Notes under the pieces: generated by a model
What the model was told of the DNA's origin: nothing
Databases searched by the model: none
The model's input: the letters and a program-made list of their open reading frames with translations, nothing else
Made by a program: the position numbers and the translations under genes
In this document: positions 1-7,969 of the stretch, one piece after another
How the letters are laid out: every line of letters starts with the position of its first letter
How positions within the stretch are numbered: the first letter of the stretch is position 1
Source: Ruminococcus sp.
GTDB lineage: Bacteria > Bacillota > Clostridia > Oscillospirales > Ruminococcaceae
Assembly (NCBI GenBank): GCA_017534835.1
Contig: JAFXVT010000038.1
Location: 1 to 56,549 of the forward strand
Direction of reading: 5' to 3'
Length of the DNA stretch: 56,549 nucleotides

Positions 1-856
1 GTCCCATAGTATCAGTCATACCGTAGGAAGCAGGACCGGCAGCCATGTTATCGGGGTGAAGTGTACGACCTGTACCGCCGCCTGAAGCAACAGAGAAGTA
101 CTTCTTGCCAGCGTCAGTGCGCTCCTTCTTGTAAGTACCTGCAACGGGGTGCTGGAAACGAGTGGGGTTAGTTGAGTTACCTGTGATAGAAACGTCAACG
201 TTCTCCTTCCACATGATAGCAACGCCCTCGCGGACATCGTTTGCACCGTAGCAGTTTACCTTAGCGCGGAGACCGTCTGAGTAAGCCTTGCGGAATACTT
301 CCTTGACTTCGCCTGTAGCGTAGTCCATTTCAGTCTCGATGTATGTGAAACCGTTTATACGAGCGATGATCTGAGCAGCGTCCTTGCCGAGGCCGTTGAG
401 GATAACGCGGAGGGGCTTCTGACGTACCTTGTTAGCCTTCTCAGCGATACCGATAGCGCCCTCAGCAGCAGCGAATGACTCGTGACCTGCGAGGAATGCG
501 AAGCACTCAGTGTCCTCTTCGAGGAGCATCTTGCCGAGGTTGCCGTGACCGAGACCTACCTTACGCTGGTCAGCAACAGAACCGGGAATGCAGAATGCCT
601 GAAGACCCTCACCGATAGCAGCAGCAGCGTCAGCAGCCTTTGTGCAGCCCTTCTTGATAGCGATAGCGCAGCCTACTGTGTAAGCCCACTTAGCGTTCTC
701 AAAGCAGATAGGCTGTATCTTTTCAACGAGTGTGTATATATCGAGACCTTTTTCCTTGCAGACGTCAGCGCACTCCTCGATGGAGTTGATGCCGTATTCC
801 TTTATAACAGCGAGTATCTGCTTTTCTCTTCTCTCATAAGATTCAAATAAAGCCAT
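1..856 (-). CDS. GGGtGRT family protein, 3' end cut by window edge
   Basis: The reading frame starts at ATG 856, with AAGGAGG nine bases upstream, and runs off the left edge after 285 codons, so the C-terminus is missing. The translation contains GGGTGRTLHPDN followed by MAAGPASYGMTD, the stretch that gives the GGGtGRT family (Pfam PF14057) its name. The family is abundant in anaerobic Firmicutes and has no established biochemical role that I know of. No signal peptide or membrane segment is visible, so it should be cytosolic. It lies 15 bp downstream of the NifU-like scaffold gene and is clearly co-transcribed with it, suggesting a role linked to Fe-S cluster handling. That link is inference from adjacency. 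Family assignment is confident; function is not. Confidence 0.9.
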   Translation of the reverse strand, partial: MALFESYERREKQILAVIKEYGINSIEECADVCKEKGLDIYTLVEKIQPICFENAKWAYTVGCAIAIKKGCTKAADAAAAIGEGLQAFCIPGSVADQRKVGLGHGNLGKMLLEEDTECFAFLAGHESFAAAEGAIGIAEKANKVRQKPLRVILNGLGKDAAQIIARINGFTYIETEMDYATGEVKEVFRKAYSDGLRAKVNCYGANDVREGVAIMWKENVDVSITGNSTNPTRFQHPVAGTYKKERTDAGKKYFSVASGGGTGRTLHPDNMAAGPASYGMTDTMG

Positions 857-871
857 TGTTAGAAATCCTCC

Positions 872-1564
872 TTATTCCTTTCTGGGGTCAACGATCTTTA
901 CAGCGTCAGCAACTCTTCCGTACTGACCCTGAGCCTTCTCGAAAGCAGTGTTAGCATCGTCGCCAGCCTTGATGAAGTCCATCATCTTGCCGAAGTTCAC
1001 GAACTTGTAGCCGATGATCTCATCATCTGCATTGAGTGCAAGACCTGTGATATATCCGTCGGTCATTTCAAGGTAACGAGGACCCTTTGCGAGTGTGCCG
1101 TAGAGTGTTCCGACCTGTGAACGGAGACCCTTACCGAGGTCTTCAAGACCTGCGCCGACAACGAGACCGCCCTCAGAGAATGCAGACTGTGAGCGTCCGT
1201 AAACGATCTGGAGGAAGAGCTCTCTCATAGCAGTGTTGATAGCGTCGCATACGAGGTCAGTGTTGAGAGCCTCGAGGATAGTTCTGCCGGGAAGGATCTC
1301 AGCAGCCATAGCAGCAGAATGAGTCATACCCGAGCAGCCGATAGTCTCAACGAGAGCTTCCTGGATAATGCCCTCCTTAACGTTGAGAGTGAGCTTGCAG
1401 GTACCCTGCTGAGGTGCGCACCAGCCGATACCGTGTGTGAAACCGGAAATATCCTTGATCTCCTTAGCCTTTACCCATTTTGCCTCCTCCGGGATCGGAG
1501 CAGCGCCGTGAGCAACGCCCTGTGCGATCGGGCACATTGTTTCAACTTCGTGAGAATAAATCAT
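872..1564 (-). CDS. NifU/IscU-like iron-sulfur cluster assembly scaffold protein
   Basis: 230 aa, ATG start at 1564 with AAAGGAG upstream. It resembles the NifU_N/IscU-like scaffold proteins that pair with GGGtGRT proteins. Cysteines lie at GIGWCAPQQGTCKL (about residues 48-56), ETIGCSGMTHSA (about 77) and LVCDAI (about 105), consistent with a three-cysteine cluster ligand set. The C-terminal half, from about residue 125, is longer than classical IscU (about 130 aa) and carries repeated glycine-rich segments. No membrane segment is visible. It is the first gene of a two-gene operon with the GGGtGRT gene, transcribed from a promoter at 1649-1677 and divergent from the MATE gene. The role as an Fe-S scaffold is family-based; the cluster type and client are unknown. 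Confidence 0.82.
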   Translation of the reverse strand: MIYSHEVETMCPIAQGVAHGAAPIPEEAKWVKAKEIKDISGFTHGIGWCAPQQGTCKLTLNVKEGIIQEALVETIGCSGMTHSAAMAAEILPGRTILEALNTDLVCDAINTAMRELFLQIVYGRSQSAFSEGGLVVGAGLEDLGKGLRSQVGTLYGTLAKGPRYLEMTDGYITGLALNADDEIIGYKFVNFGKMMDFIKAGDDANTAFEKAQGQYGRVADAVKIVDPRKE

Positions 1565-1590
1565 TATTAATACTCCTTTCAGATATTATA

Positions 1591-1635
1591 AGAGAAGCCT
1601 GCCCGGTCGCTTGAAAGCAGGTGCAGCCGTTCTCT
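1591..1635 (-). promoter_or_regulatory. Stem-loop in the 5' leader of the NifU-like/GGGtGRT operon
   Basis: On the minus-strand transcript AGAGAA (1635-1630) pairs with TTCTCT (1596-1591), and CCTGC (1621-1617) pairs inside it with GCAGG (1602-1598), leaving a loop of about 14 nt. It would begin just after the predicted transcription start and end about 27 nt before the start codon. There is no following T-tract, so it is not an obvious terminator. It may be a transcript-stability or regulatory hairpin. Its function is unknown. Confidence 0.45.
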
Positions 1636-1648
1636 CACATACAAATCA

Positions 1649-1677
1649 ATTATACAACATTTACGGTTTTGAATCAA
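1649..1677 (-). promoter_or_regulatory. Sigma-A type promoter of the NifU-like/GGGtGRT operon
   Basis: Minus strand TTGATT (1677-1672), 17-bp spacer, TATAAT (1654-1649), placed about 85 bp upstream of the first start codon. Confidence 0.65.
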
Positions 1678-1707
1678 GTTATTTTGACAAATGAACATCA
1701 ATCTTTT

Positions 1708-1723
1708 GTTAGACTCCTCTAAC
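1708..1723. promoter_or_regulatory. 16-bp palindrome, candidate operator between divergent promoters
   Basis: GTTAGA-CTCC-TCTAAC is a perfect inverted repeat with 6-bp arms, midway between the minus-strand promoter (1649-1677) and the plus-strand promoter (1746-1774). TTAG/CTAA arms recall metal-responsive DtxR-family operators, which would suit an Fe-S gene pair, but the regulator is a guess. Confidence 0.4.
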
Positions 1724-1745
1724 GTTTAGCTGACATATCCGGCAC

Positions 1746-1774
1746 TTGCAATTATCTGTAAAATGTAGTATAAT
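1746..1774 (+). promoter_or_regulatory. Promoter of the MATE/Nudix operon
   Basis: TTGCAA (1746-1751), 17-bp spacer, TATAAT (1769-1774), 48 bp before the MATE start codon. Confidence 0.65.
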
Positions 1775-1822
1775 TATACAGTTAATGTATTTATAAGACG
1801 TTTTCGGAAAAGAAGGATAATT

Positions 1823-3205
1823 ATGGAAAAGGAAAAACAGAATCCGCTGGGATACGCCTCAGTCACTAAGCTTATGCTGAAATTCGCTATCCCCAGCATC
1901 ATCGGTATGCTCGTCAGCGCACTGTACAACATCGTTGACCAGCTCTTCATCGGTCAGGGCGTCGGCACGAACGGCAACGCCGCGACAAATATCGCATTCC
2001 CGTTCTCGACGGCTTGTATGGCAGTCGCCCTGCTGCTCGGTATCGGCGGCGCTTCCTGCTTCAATCTCACGCTCGGACGCGGAGACAAGAAGCTCGCAGG
2101 CTTCTACGCCGGCAATGCGATAACTATGCTCATCGCCTGCGGAGTGGTCATATCCGCCGTAACACTTGTGTTTCTCACTCCCCTGCTGAAATTTTTCGGC
2201 TCACCAGCTGAGGTGCTGCCCTACGCACAGGAATACGTGAAGGTCACCGCTCTCGGCTTCCCGTTCCTGATACTCACAACGGGCGGCGGACACATCGTCC
2301 GCGCTGACGGAAGTCCCACAATGACGATGATATGCAATCTCACCGGTGCCGTGATCAACACCGCACTTGACGCACTCTTCGTTCTCGGATTCAAATGGGG
2401 AATGGCAGGTGCAGCCGCCGCAACGGTCATCGGACAGGTAGTATCCGCGGTGATAGTGCTCGTTTACCTTACAAGATTCAAGACTCTCAGGCTGACGATG
2501 ACCCACTTCAAGCCGAGAGTCACCATCGTCAAACGGATCGCCTCGATAGGAATGGCATCGTGCTTCAACCAGCTCGCTATCGCGATAGTTCAGATAGTGC
2601 TCAACAACTCGCTCAAGCACTACGGAAGGCTCTCAGTTTACGGCGAAAATGAGCCGCTCGCGTGCGCCGGGATCATAATGAAGGTGAATATGATAGTGTT
2701 CTCGATCGTTATCGGACTCGCGCAGGGAACGCAGCCTATAGAGAGCTTCAACTACGGCGCAAAGCAGTACAGCCGCGTGAAGAAGGCGTATATGCTCGCG
2801 GTCGTGACCGGCGGCGCTATCTCGATCGTCGCCTTCGTGCTGTTTCAGGCGTTTCCGCGGCAGATACTCGCGGTCTTCGGCGAGGGCAGCGAGAACTATT
2901 TCAGATTCGGCGTGAGGTTCTTCCGGATATTCCTGTTCTTCACGTGGATAAACTGCCTGCAACCCATAACATCGACGTTTTTCACATCTATCGGAAAGCC
3001 GGTCAAGGGCGTTTTCCTCTCGATGACCCGACAGATGATATTCTTTATCCCCTTTCTCGTAATACTGCCGCTCATATTCGGCATTGACGGCATAATCTAC
3101 ACAGGTCCGATAGCGGATGTTCTGTCCGCAGCGGTCGCTATCGTAATGGCGATGCTCGATTTCAGAGCGATGAACAAGCTCGAAAAAGCGAAAGGAGATG
3201 CCTGA
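1823..3205 (+). CDS. MATE family efflux transporter
   Basis: 460 aa, the usual MATE length, starting at ATG 1823 behind AGAAGG. The translation is almost entirely hydrophobic and gives about twelve membrane segments in two related halves. Near the N-terminus is the typical LKFAIPSIIGMLVSALYNIVDQLFIG segment (read in parts: IPSIIGML and YNIVDQLFIG), and the second half has the equivalent INCLQPITSTFFTSIGKP. MATE proteins export cationic drugs, flavins or metabolites in exchange for Na+ or H+; the substrate cannot be read from the sequence. It is the first gene of an operon with the NudC-like gene: its stop TGA shares a base with the next ATG (TGATG), implying translational coupling. Confidence 0.93.
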   Translation: MEKEKQNPLGYASVTKLMLKFAIPSIIGMLVSALYNIVDQLFIGQGVGTNGNAATNIAFPFSTACMAVALLLGIGGASCFNLTLGRGDKKLAGFYAGNAITMLIACGVVISAVTLVFLTPLLKFFGSPAEVLPYAQEYVKVTALGFPFLILTTGGGHIVRADGSPTMTMICNLTGAVINTALDALFVLGFKWGMAGAAAATVIGQVVSAVIVLVYLTRFKTLRLTMTHFKPRVTIVKRIASIGMASCFNQLAIAIVQIVLNNSLKHYGRLSVYGENEPLACAGIIMKVNMIVFSIVIGLAQGTQPIESFNYGAKQYSRVKKAYMLAVVTGGAISIVAFVLFQAFPRQILAVFGEGSENYFRFGVRFFRIFLFFTWINCLQPITSTFFTSIGKPVKGVFLSMTRQMIFFIPFLVILPLIFGIDGIIYTGPIADVLSAAVAIVMAMLDFRAMNKLEKAKGDA

Positions 3206-4035
3206 TGATACAGGACATCGGAGCTGAAAAGCTCAATAATTCGTATATTCCCGACGCTGTCCCCTCTCCCGGAGACACGCTGTTCTGCTTCCGCGGAGGT
3301 GAGGTGCTCGCCTGTCCCGATATGCAGGAGCCTTTCCCGAAGGTCGCCGATGTGAGCTTCTCGGGCGATACCGTTTACCTGTTTTCTATCGGTGAAAGGC
3401 GATATTTCCTGTGCAGGGACGAAAATCCCGAAGCTCCGGAAAAATTCGCATACACAGACGTGAAGCAGCTCCGCCGCGCAGAAGGAGCTGTAAAGCTGCA
3501 CGTTTTTGCGCTGTTCACGGCGTTCCACCTCTGCAAATGGTACCGGAAGAGCCGGTTCTGCGGTGCGTGCGGTGCAGAGACTGTCCCCGACAGCCGCGAA
3601 AGGGCGATGCGCTGCCCCGGATGCGGAAATATCACCTACCCGAGGATAGACCCGGCAGTCATCGTTGGTGTCACGAACGGGGATAAGCTCCTGCTGACGC
3701 GATATGCACGCGGAAGAGGCGTGAACTTCGATGCCCTCGTAGCCGGTTTCACTGAGATAGGCGAAACTCTCGAACAGACCGTTGAACGCGAGGTAATGGA
3801 GGAAGTCGGGCTTCGAGTGAAGAATATCCGCTATTACAAGTCGCAGCCGTGGGGATTCTCGGGCGGTATCCTCGCCGGATTCTTCTGCGATGTGGAAGGC
3901 GGCGACACTGTGACCCTCGACGAAAGCGAGCTAAGCTCTGCGATATGGACTCGCAGGGAGGATATTGTCGGTCAGCCGGACGATATGAGCCTGACGAATG
4001 AGATGATGAAAATGTTCCGCGACGGAAAAGTGTGA
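3205..4035 (+). CDS. nudC: NudC-like Nudix hydrolase (NAD+ diphosphatase type)
   Basis: 276 aa, close to NudC family length. In order: a variable N-terminal domain, a zinc ribbon with FCGACG and CPGCGN at about residues 116-137, then the Nudix fold. The Nudix box GFTEIGETLEQTVEREVMEE (about 182-201) has the GX5EX7REUXEEXGU pattern intact, and SQPWGF about 20 residues later matches the NudC SQPWPF signature, with Pro replaced by Gly. Such enzymes cleave NAD(H) to NMN(H) and AMP and can remove NAD caps from RNA. The start overlaps the MATE stop by one base. A CGGAAAAG/CTTTTCCG hairpin (4023-4046) spans the stop codon but has no T-tract. Confidence 0.9.
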   Translation: MIQDIGAEKLNNSYIPDAVPSPGDTLFCFRGGEVLACPDMQEPFPKVADVSFSGDTVYLFSIGERRYFLCRDENPEAPEKFAYTDVKQLRRAEGAVKLHVFALFTAFHLCKWYRKSRFCGACGAETVPDSRERAMRCPGCGNITYPRIDPAVIVGVTNGDKLLLTRYARGRGVNFDALVAGFTEIGETLEQTVEREVMEEVGLRVKNIRYYKSQPWGFSGGILAGFFCDVEGGDTVTLDESELSSAIWTRREDIVGQPDDMSLTNEMMKMFRDGKV

Positions 4036-4055
4036 GAGCTTTTCCGCCGCAGCTA

Positions 4056-4084
4056 TTGCATTTTGCAAAAAAGTATGGTATAAT
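4056..4084 (+). promoter_or_regulatory. Promoter of tRNA-Gln
   Basis: TTGCAT (4056-4061), 17-bp spacer, TATAAT (4079-4084), 12 bp before the first base of the tRNA. Confidence 0.65.
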
Positions 4085-4095
4085 GAGTAAGTTAC

Positions 4096-4170
4096 TGGGG
4101 TATAGCCAAGCGGTAAGGCAACAGACTTTGACTCTGTCATGCGTGGGTTCAAATCCCGCTGCCCCAACCA
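4096..4170 (+). tRNA. tRNA-Gln (anticodon UUG)
   Basis: The acceptor stem TGGGGTA (4096-4102) pairs with TGCCCCA (4160-4166). The anticodon stem-loop CAGACTTTGACTCTG places TTG at the anticodon, and the T-arm carries GGTTCAAATCC. Discriminator A and an encoded CCA end at 4170. There is one tRNA in this cluster and a repeat block follows directly. Confidence 0.96.
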
Positions 4171-4191
4171 GCGCCGAGCGGGCGCGCGCTG

Positions 4192-4551
4192 TTTCGATGA
4201 CGCTCGCAAGCTCGCTCACTATTTACAGAATCGTCAGTCTGCTGTCGCATTCGGAACTGTTTTCAAGCGTTACACAGACAATAACAGCGTGTCGCCGCAG
4301 CCAATTTCGCTGACGCTCGCAAGCTCACTCACTATTTACAGAATCGTCAGTCTGCTGTCGCATTCGGAACTGTTTTCAAGCGGCACACAGATGATAACGG
4401 CGTGTCGCCGCAGCCAAATTCGATGACGCTCGCAGGCTCGCTCACTATTTACAGAATCGTCAGTCTGCTGTCGCATTCGGCACTGTTATCAAAGCGTTAC
4501 ACAGACGCTAACAGCGTGTCGCCGCAGCAGGTTTCGCTATAGCTCGCACTG
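4192..4551 (+). repeat. Tandem array of three 113-114 bp repeats plus a partial fourth copy
   Basis: Units begin at 4192, 4305 and 4418, and a truncated copy begins at 4532. Each unit runs from TTCGATGACGCTCGCAAG-like sequence through a strictly conserved core (ACAGAATCGTCAGTCTGCTG) to GTGTCGCCGCAGC. The copies differ by scattered substitutions. In the second unit CTGACG (4310-4315) can pair with the downstream CGTCAG. The block occupies the whole gap between tRNA-Gln and the dCMP deaminase gene. Open frames of about 93-95 codons cross it, but they are repeat-derived, have no ribosome site and are unlikely to be genes. There are no spacers, so it is not CRISPR. Confidence 0.9.
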
Positions 4552-4566
4552 TACAGGAGGTCTACT

Positions 4567-5049
4567 ATGAAGCGCAAGGACTACATCACGTGGGACGAAT
4601 ACTTTATGGGTATAGCTATGCTCTCCGCCGAGAGAAGCAAGGACAGCAACACTCAGGTCGGCGCGTGTATCGTGAACAACGAGCACAAGATAGTCTCCGT
4701 CGGATACAACGGTATGCCAACAGGCTGCGATGATGACGAAATGCCGTGGGAGCGCGACGGTGAATCCGTACTTGATACGAAATACCCCTTCGTCTGTCAC
4801 GCTGAGCTGAATGCCGTGCTCAACAGCAGCGGCGCTTCACTCGCCGGCTGTACACTCTATGTTACGCTTTTTCCGTGCAATGAGTGCGCGAAAGCTATCA
4901 TTCAGTCAGGGATAAAAAGAGTTGTCTACTACAGCAACAAATACAACGGCACAGACAGTGTTACCGCATCTGCAATGCTCTTCGACAAGTGCGGCGTGAA
5001 GGTCGAGCAGTACGCTCCGACCGGAAAGAAGATAGAGCTCGATATGTAA
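4567..5049 (+). CDS. dCMP deaminase (ComEB-like) family protein
   Basis: 160 aa, starting at ATG 4567 with AGGAGG at 4555-4560. The zinc-dependent deaminase signature is complete: CHAELNAVLN (His ligand and catalytic Glu, about residues 78-87) and FPCNECAK (two Cys ligands, about 103-108). The order and spacing match deoxycytidylate deaminases, which convert dCMP to dUMP for thymidylate synthesis; in Bacillus the homologue is ComEB. The protein is cytosolic. The gene follows the repeat block and stands alone, ending in a strong hairpin terminator. ComEC, often encoded beside ComEB, is here 45 kb away on the other strand. dCMP deaminase is the preferred reading over guanine or tRNA adenosine deaminase because of the overall N-terminal match. 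Confidence 0.9.
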   Translation: MKRKDYITWDEYFMGIAMLSAERSKDSNTQVGACIVNNEHKIVSVGYNGMPTGCDDDEMPWERDGESVLDTKYPFVCHAELNAVLNSSGASLAGCTLYVTLFPCNECAKAIIQSGIKRVVYYSNKYNGTDSVTASAMLFDKCGVKVEQYAPTGKKIELDM

Positions 5050-5066
5050 CGCTCTCATACAAAAAC

Positions 5067-5107
5067 GACCCGGAAGCAATTTCACCTTCGCTTCCGGGTC
5101 TTATTCA
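5067..5107 (+). terminator. Intrinsic terminator after the dCMP deaminase gene
   Basis: GACCCGGAAGC (5067-5077) pairs perfectly with GCTTCCGGGTC (5090-5100), with a 12-nt loop, followed by TTATTCATT. The convergent diguanylate cyclase gene ends 39 bp further on, and the run of A before the stem gives it a T-tract in the other direction too. Confidence 0.8.
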
Positions 5108-5138
5108 TTCATTTGCTGTTTACTATTTTATAGTGTGT

Positions 5139-7064
5139 TCATTTCTTCAGGTACTTAGAGAGCTTTTTTTTTCTCTTCTGCTCGTACATAACCTTGTCTG
5201 CGGCAGTCACAAAGCGGAACAGATCCTCGCCGGGTCTCGGCTCAGCGATCGTGAAACCGATACTTGCACTGAGAGAGAACGGATTCGCCATACTATCGTT
5301 GACCACCTCTATCGCATCCTGTATGCGTTTTGTGAGGTCTTTTCCGAGCTCTTCGTTTGAATCCGCCGAGAAGACTATGAACTCGTCTCCTCCGAAGCGG
5401 CAGTATATCTCGCCCTGCTTGCAGACACTCCTGAGTACGCCTGCTATCGAGCTTATCGCAAGGTCGCCTATGTCGTGACCGTAGGTGTCATTTATGGTCT
5501 TGAGTCCGTCGAGGTCTATGAACATCAGCATAACGCTGCGGTTATTCTTCACGCAGTCGGCATAGATGTCCTTTGTCGCCTTTACAAAGCCGTTTCGGTT
5601 GTAGATACCTGAGAAGGTGTCCTGCGTGTACAGCTTGCCGAGACGGTCAACTGCGAATTCGAGCGTGATTATCTTTCGCATATTCTCAAGCGAATTGCTC
5701 ATAGATATGCACCATGACTGGAACAGCGAATTGTGCAGCGGAAGCTTGCAGTTGCTTATCGCCATATATCCGAGACAGCGCTCACCGAAGTGAAGCGGCA
5801 CCATATAGTACACCTTTCCCGGCGATTTATCGGGATTTATGTCCGGTATCAGCTCCTTTGTCGGGAGAGTTGTAACATCGTCGCGGAATTTTCCCCTGCA
5901 ATAGGCAACGGGAATGAACATCTCGTCCGTATACCTCGTCGGGACCTCCGACTTTTTGCCTATATTGCGCTCATCAGGGCGTTCTATGTCCCAGTCCTCG
6001 CAGACGAGGAAGAAGAACTCGCCGGGGTCTATATCCTTGACAAATCTCTTTATCGCTGCGATGTAGTCATCGAACGAGCCGCAGCCCTGAAGGTTGCAGT
6101 AGAGCTTGTTGAACATCGACATATAGCTGCCTATCATCTCTACTTTGTTGTAATTGGCTATATTCAGCTCCTTGTACTCTGCGATGTTGCTGACCGCACT
6201 GTCGCGGCAGCCGCAGCTCTCGGTAAACCTCGTGGACATATCGAGTATCTCGGAGCGCTCCTTCGGAGTGCCGCGGAAATGGTCGGCGAGCATCTGGCAG
6301 GCGAGCTGTCCGGAATAGTTGAACGGACGCTCTACGGATGTGAGCTCTATGCGGAAATTATGGTTGTTGTAGGTATTGTCAAAGCCGGAAACGGCTATCT
6401 CCTCCGGCACCTTGAATCCGGCTTCAAACAGGCGGTTCACAGCCGTTGCAGCCATAACGTCGTTGGCGCATATTATCGCCTCGGGCATATATTCATTGTT
6501 GCGAAGGAAGTATTCAACGGCGGCTTTTCCGGCAGGTGCGCGGAAATCGCCGTAGAAGATGCGGTCGTCGTCTATCGTCAGACCGTTCTCCTCGAGCACC
6601 TCAAGGAAGCCGCGCAGACGGTCCATACTCTCGGGGTTTTCAGCAGGGCCGGAGATGTAGTTGAACTTCCTGAAGCCGTGGACCTTGACAAAATGCTCGG
6701 TGATACGGCGCATCGCAGCCTTGTTGTCGCTTCCGATGTAGTACATCCCTTCAACATCGTCGTCGATGCTTACAGCAGGGATGCCTGCCTTTATTATGCG
6801 GCTGTGGATGTTCTCAACAACGCGCTTGTCGTCGATAGTGTTTGTGAGAAGGATAGCTCCGTCGAACGTCGTGAAGTCCGGAAGGCGGAAAATATTATAC
6901 TCTCCGGAATCGTGGCTGAGATTCCCCATCGTTCCGCTGAACGAAGCAAAGACGTACAGATCGAGCATACAGCCCGATGCTGCGGACTCTATGCCGTGAA
7001 GGATACTGCTCTGATAATTTTCGTCGATACCGGCTACAATTACCGCAATTCTGTACTTTTTCAA
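5139..7064 (-). CDS. LacI-type substrate-binding domain protein with C-terminal GGDEF domain (predicted diguanylate cyclase)
   Basis: 641 aa from a TTG codon at 7064 preceded by GAGGGAG; the first residues, KKYRIAVIVAGIDENYQSS, are already the first strand of a periplasmic-binding-protein fold, so the rare start is convincing. Residues about 1-275 resemble the sugar-binding core of LacI/XylR regulators but there is no helix-turn-helix, signal peptide or membrane segment. A middle region (about 300-460) may be GAF-like. The GGDEF domain occupies about 475-635 with RFGGDEF at 556-562 intact, so c-di-GMP synthesis is predicted. The product-inhibition I-site (RXXD) is absent; KQGE stands there. 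The architecture implies a cytosolic metabolite sensor controlling c-di-GMP. The ligand is unknown. Confidence 0.88.
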   Translation of the reverse strand: MKKYRIAVIVAGIDENYQSSILHGIESAASGCMLDLYVFASFSGTMGNLSHDSGEYNIFRLPDFTTFDGAILLTNTIDDKRVVENIHSRIIKAGIPAVSIDDDVEGMYYIGSDNKAAMRRITEHFVKVHGFRKFNYISGPAENPESMDRLRGFLEVLEENGLTIDDDRIFYGDFRAPAGKAAVEYFLRNNEYMPEAIICANDVMAATAVNRLFEAGFKVPEEIAVSGFDNTYNNHNFRIELTSVERPFNYSGQLACQMLADHFRGTPKERSEILDMSTRFTESCGCRDSAVSNIAEYKELNIANYNKVEMIGSYMSMFNKLYCNLQGCGSFDDYIAAIKRFVKDIDPGEFFFLVCEDWDIERPDERNIGKKSEVPTRYTDEMFIPVAYCRGKFRDDVTTLPTKELIPDINPDKSPGKVYYMVPLHFGERCLGYMAISNCKLPLHNSLFQSWCISMSNSLENMRKIITLEFAVDRLGKLYTQDTFSGIYNRNGFVKATKDIYADCVKNNRSVMLMFIDLDGLKTINDTYGHDIGDLAISSIAGVLRSVCKQGEIYCRFGGDEFIVFSADSNEELGKDLTKRIQDAIEVVNDSMANPFSLSASIGFTIAEPRPGEDLFRFVTAADKVMYEQKRKKKLSKYLKK

Positions 7065-7112
7065 ATCAGCTCCCTCACTTTCTTCAGTAATTATTCAAGC
7101 AATATATCTATA

Positions 7113-7141
7113 TTTTACACCAATTCGGAAAGAAAATCAAT
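7113..7141 (-). promoter_or_regulatory. Promoter of the GGDEF gene
   Basis: Minus strand TTGATT (7141-7136), 17-bp spacer, TAAAAT (7118-7113). The remaining AT-rich gap 7142-7330 holds no gene or structure that I can support. Confidence 0.55.
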
Positions 7142-7330
7142 AGGTTTGCAATATAATATTCATTAGCAAAATTAACTGTTCGTTCATACATTTTTCCAAA
7201 TTGTATATACAGCGAGTATTTCTACAATTTGTTCAAACATTTCACAACTGCTTTAATTCTGAAAAATTCTGTACAAGCGGTGTAAAATACCGTCATCTTG
7301 ACGAAAATTGACCTTCTTCTCTGTATAATG

Positions 7331-7358
7331 TTGACAATTCACAAAAAAATGGTATACT
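7331..7358 (+). promoter_or_regulatory. Promoter of ppa-prs
   Basis: Consensus TTGACA (7331-7336), 16-bp spacer, TATACT (7353-7358), 44 bp before the ppa start codon. Confidence 0.7.
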
Positions 7359-7402
7359 TAAAAGTGGCAGAACACGTAAAATCTTACTGCGGAGGTATAT
7401 GA

Positions 7403-7936
7403 ATGAAAAACATCTGGCACAACATAAGTCCCAAAAGGATAAGTCCGGAGAGTTTTTATGCGGTCATCGAGATCGGCAAGGGCAGCAAGATAAAGTATGA
7501 GCTCGACAAGGACACGGGTTACATCAAAATGGACCGTATCCTCCACACCTCTACTCATTATCCTGCAAATTACGGCTTTATACCGCGCACCTACTCCGAC
7601 GACAAGGACCCCCTTGACGTTCTGGTGCTTTGCTCTGAAACACTTATGCCGCTCACTCTCGTTGAGTGCTATCCTATCGGCGTTATCCGTATGCTCGACA
7701 ACGGTCACCACGACGATAAGATAATCGCTGTTCCCTTCAATGACCCTAACTATAATATGTATATGGACATTGATCAGCTCCCCAAGCACATCTTCGACGA
7801 AATGACCCACTTCTTCACAGTATACAAAGAGCTTGAAAACAAGACGACCGTAGTAAACGAGGTTGACCACGCCGACATCGCAAAGGAAATAATCGCCGGC
7901 GATATAGACAACTATATCGAAAACTTCTGCAAGTGA
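7403..7936 (+). CDS. ppa: Inorganic pyrophosphatase, soluble family I
   Basis: 177 aa, ATG 7403 after a GGAGG site. It shows the family I hallmarks: an early YELDKDTGYIKMDR segment with the conserved Glu/Lys, NYGFIPRTY, and the metal-binding signature DDKDPLDVLVL (about residues 65-75). It hydrolyses PPi to two phosphates, driving biosynthetic reactions in the cytosol. The length matches bacterial hexameric enzymes (about 175 aa). The PRPP synthetase gene follows after 33 bp on the same transcript, a sensible pairing because phosphoribosyl transfer from PRPP releases PPi. Confidence 0.95.
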   Translation: MKNIWHNISPKRISPESFYAVIEIGKGSKIKYELDKDTGYIKMDRILHTSTHYPANYGFIPRTYSDDKDPLDVLVLCSETLMPLTLVECYPIGVIRMLDNGHHDDKIIAVPFNDPNYNMYMDIDQLPKHIFDEMTHFFTVYKELENKTTVVNEVDHADIAKEIIAGDIDNYIENFCK

Positions 7937-7969
7937 CCGACCGACAAACGAAAACGAAAGGAATTATTT

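Noticed and set aside
4032-4426. Open frames of 93-95 codons across the tRNA-Gln gene and tandem repeats
   Set aside because: They cross a tRNA or are repeat-derived, share the same repeated peptide, and have no ribosome site.
4192-4551. CRISPR-like array
   Set aside because: Units of 113 bp follow each other with no variable spacers, and no cas genes are present.
5733-7166. 477-codon plus-strand frame opposite the GGDEF gene
   Set aside because: Antisense shadow without a start signal; the minus strand encodes intact GGDEF.
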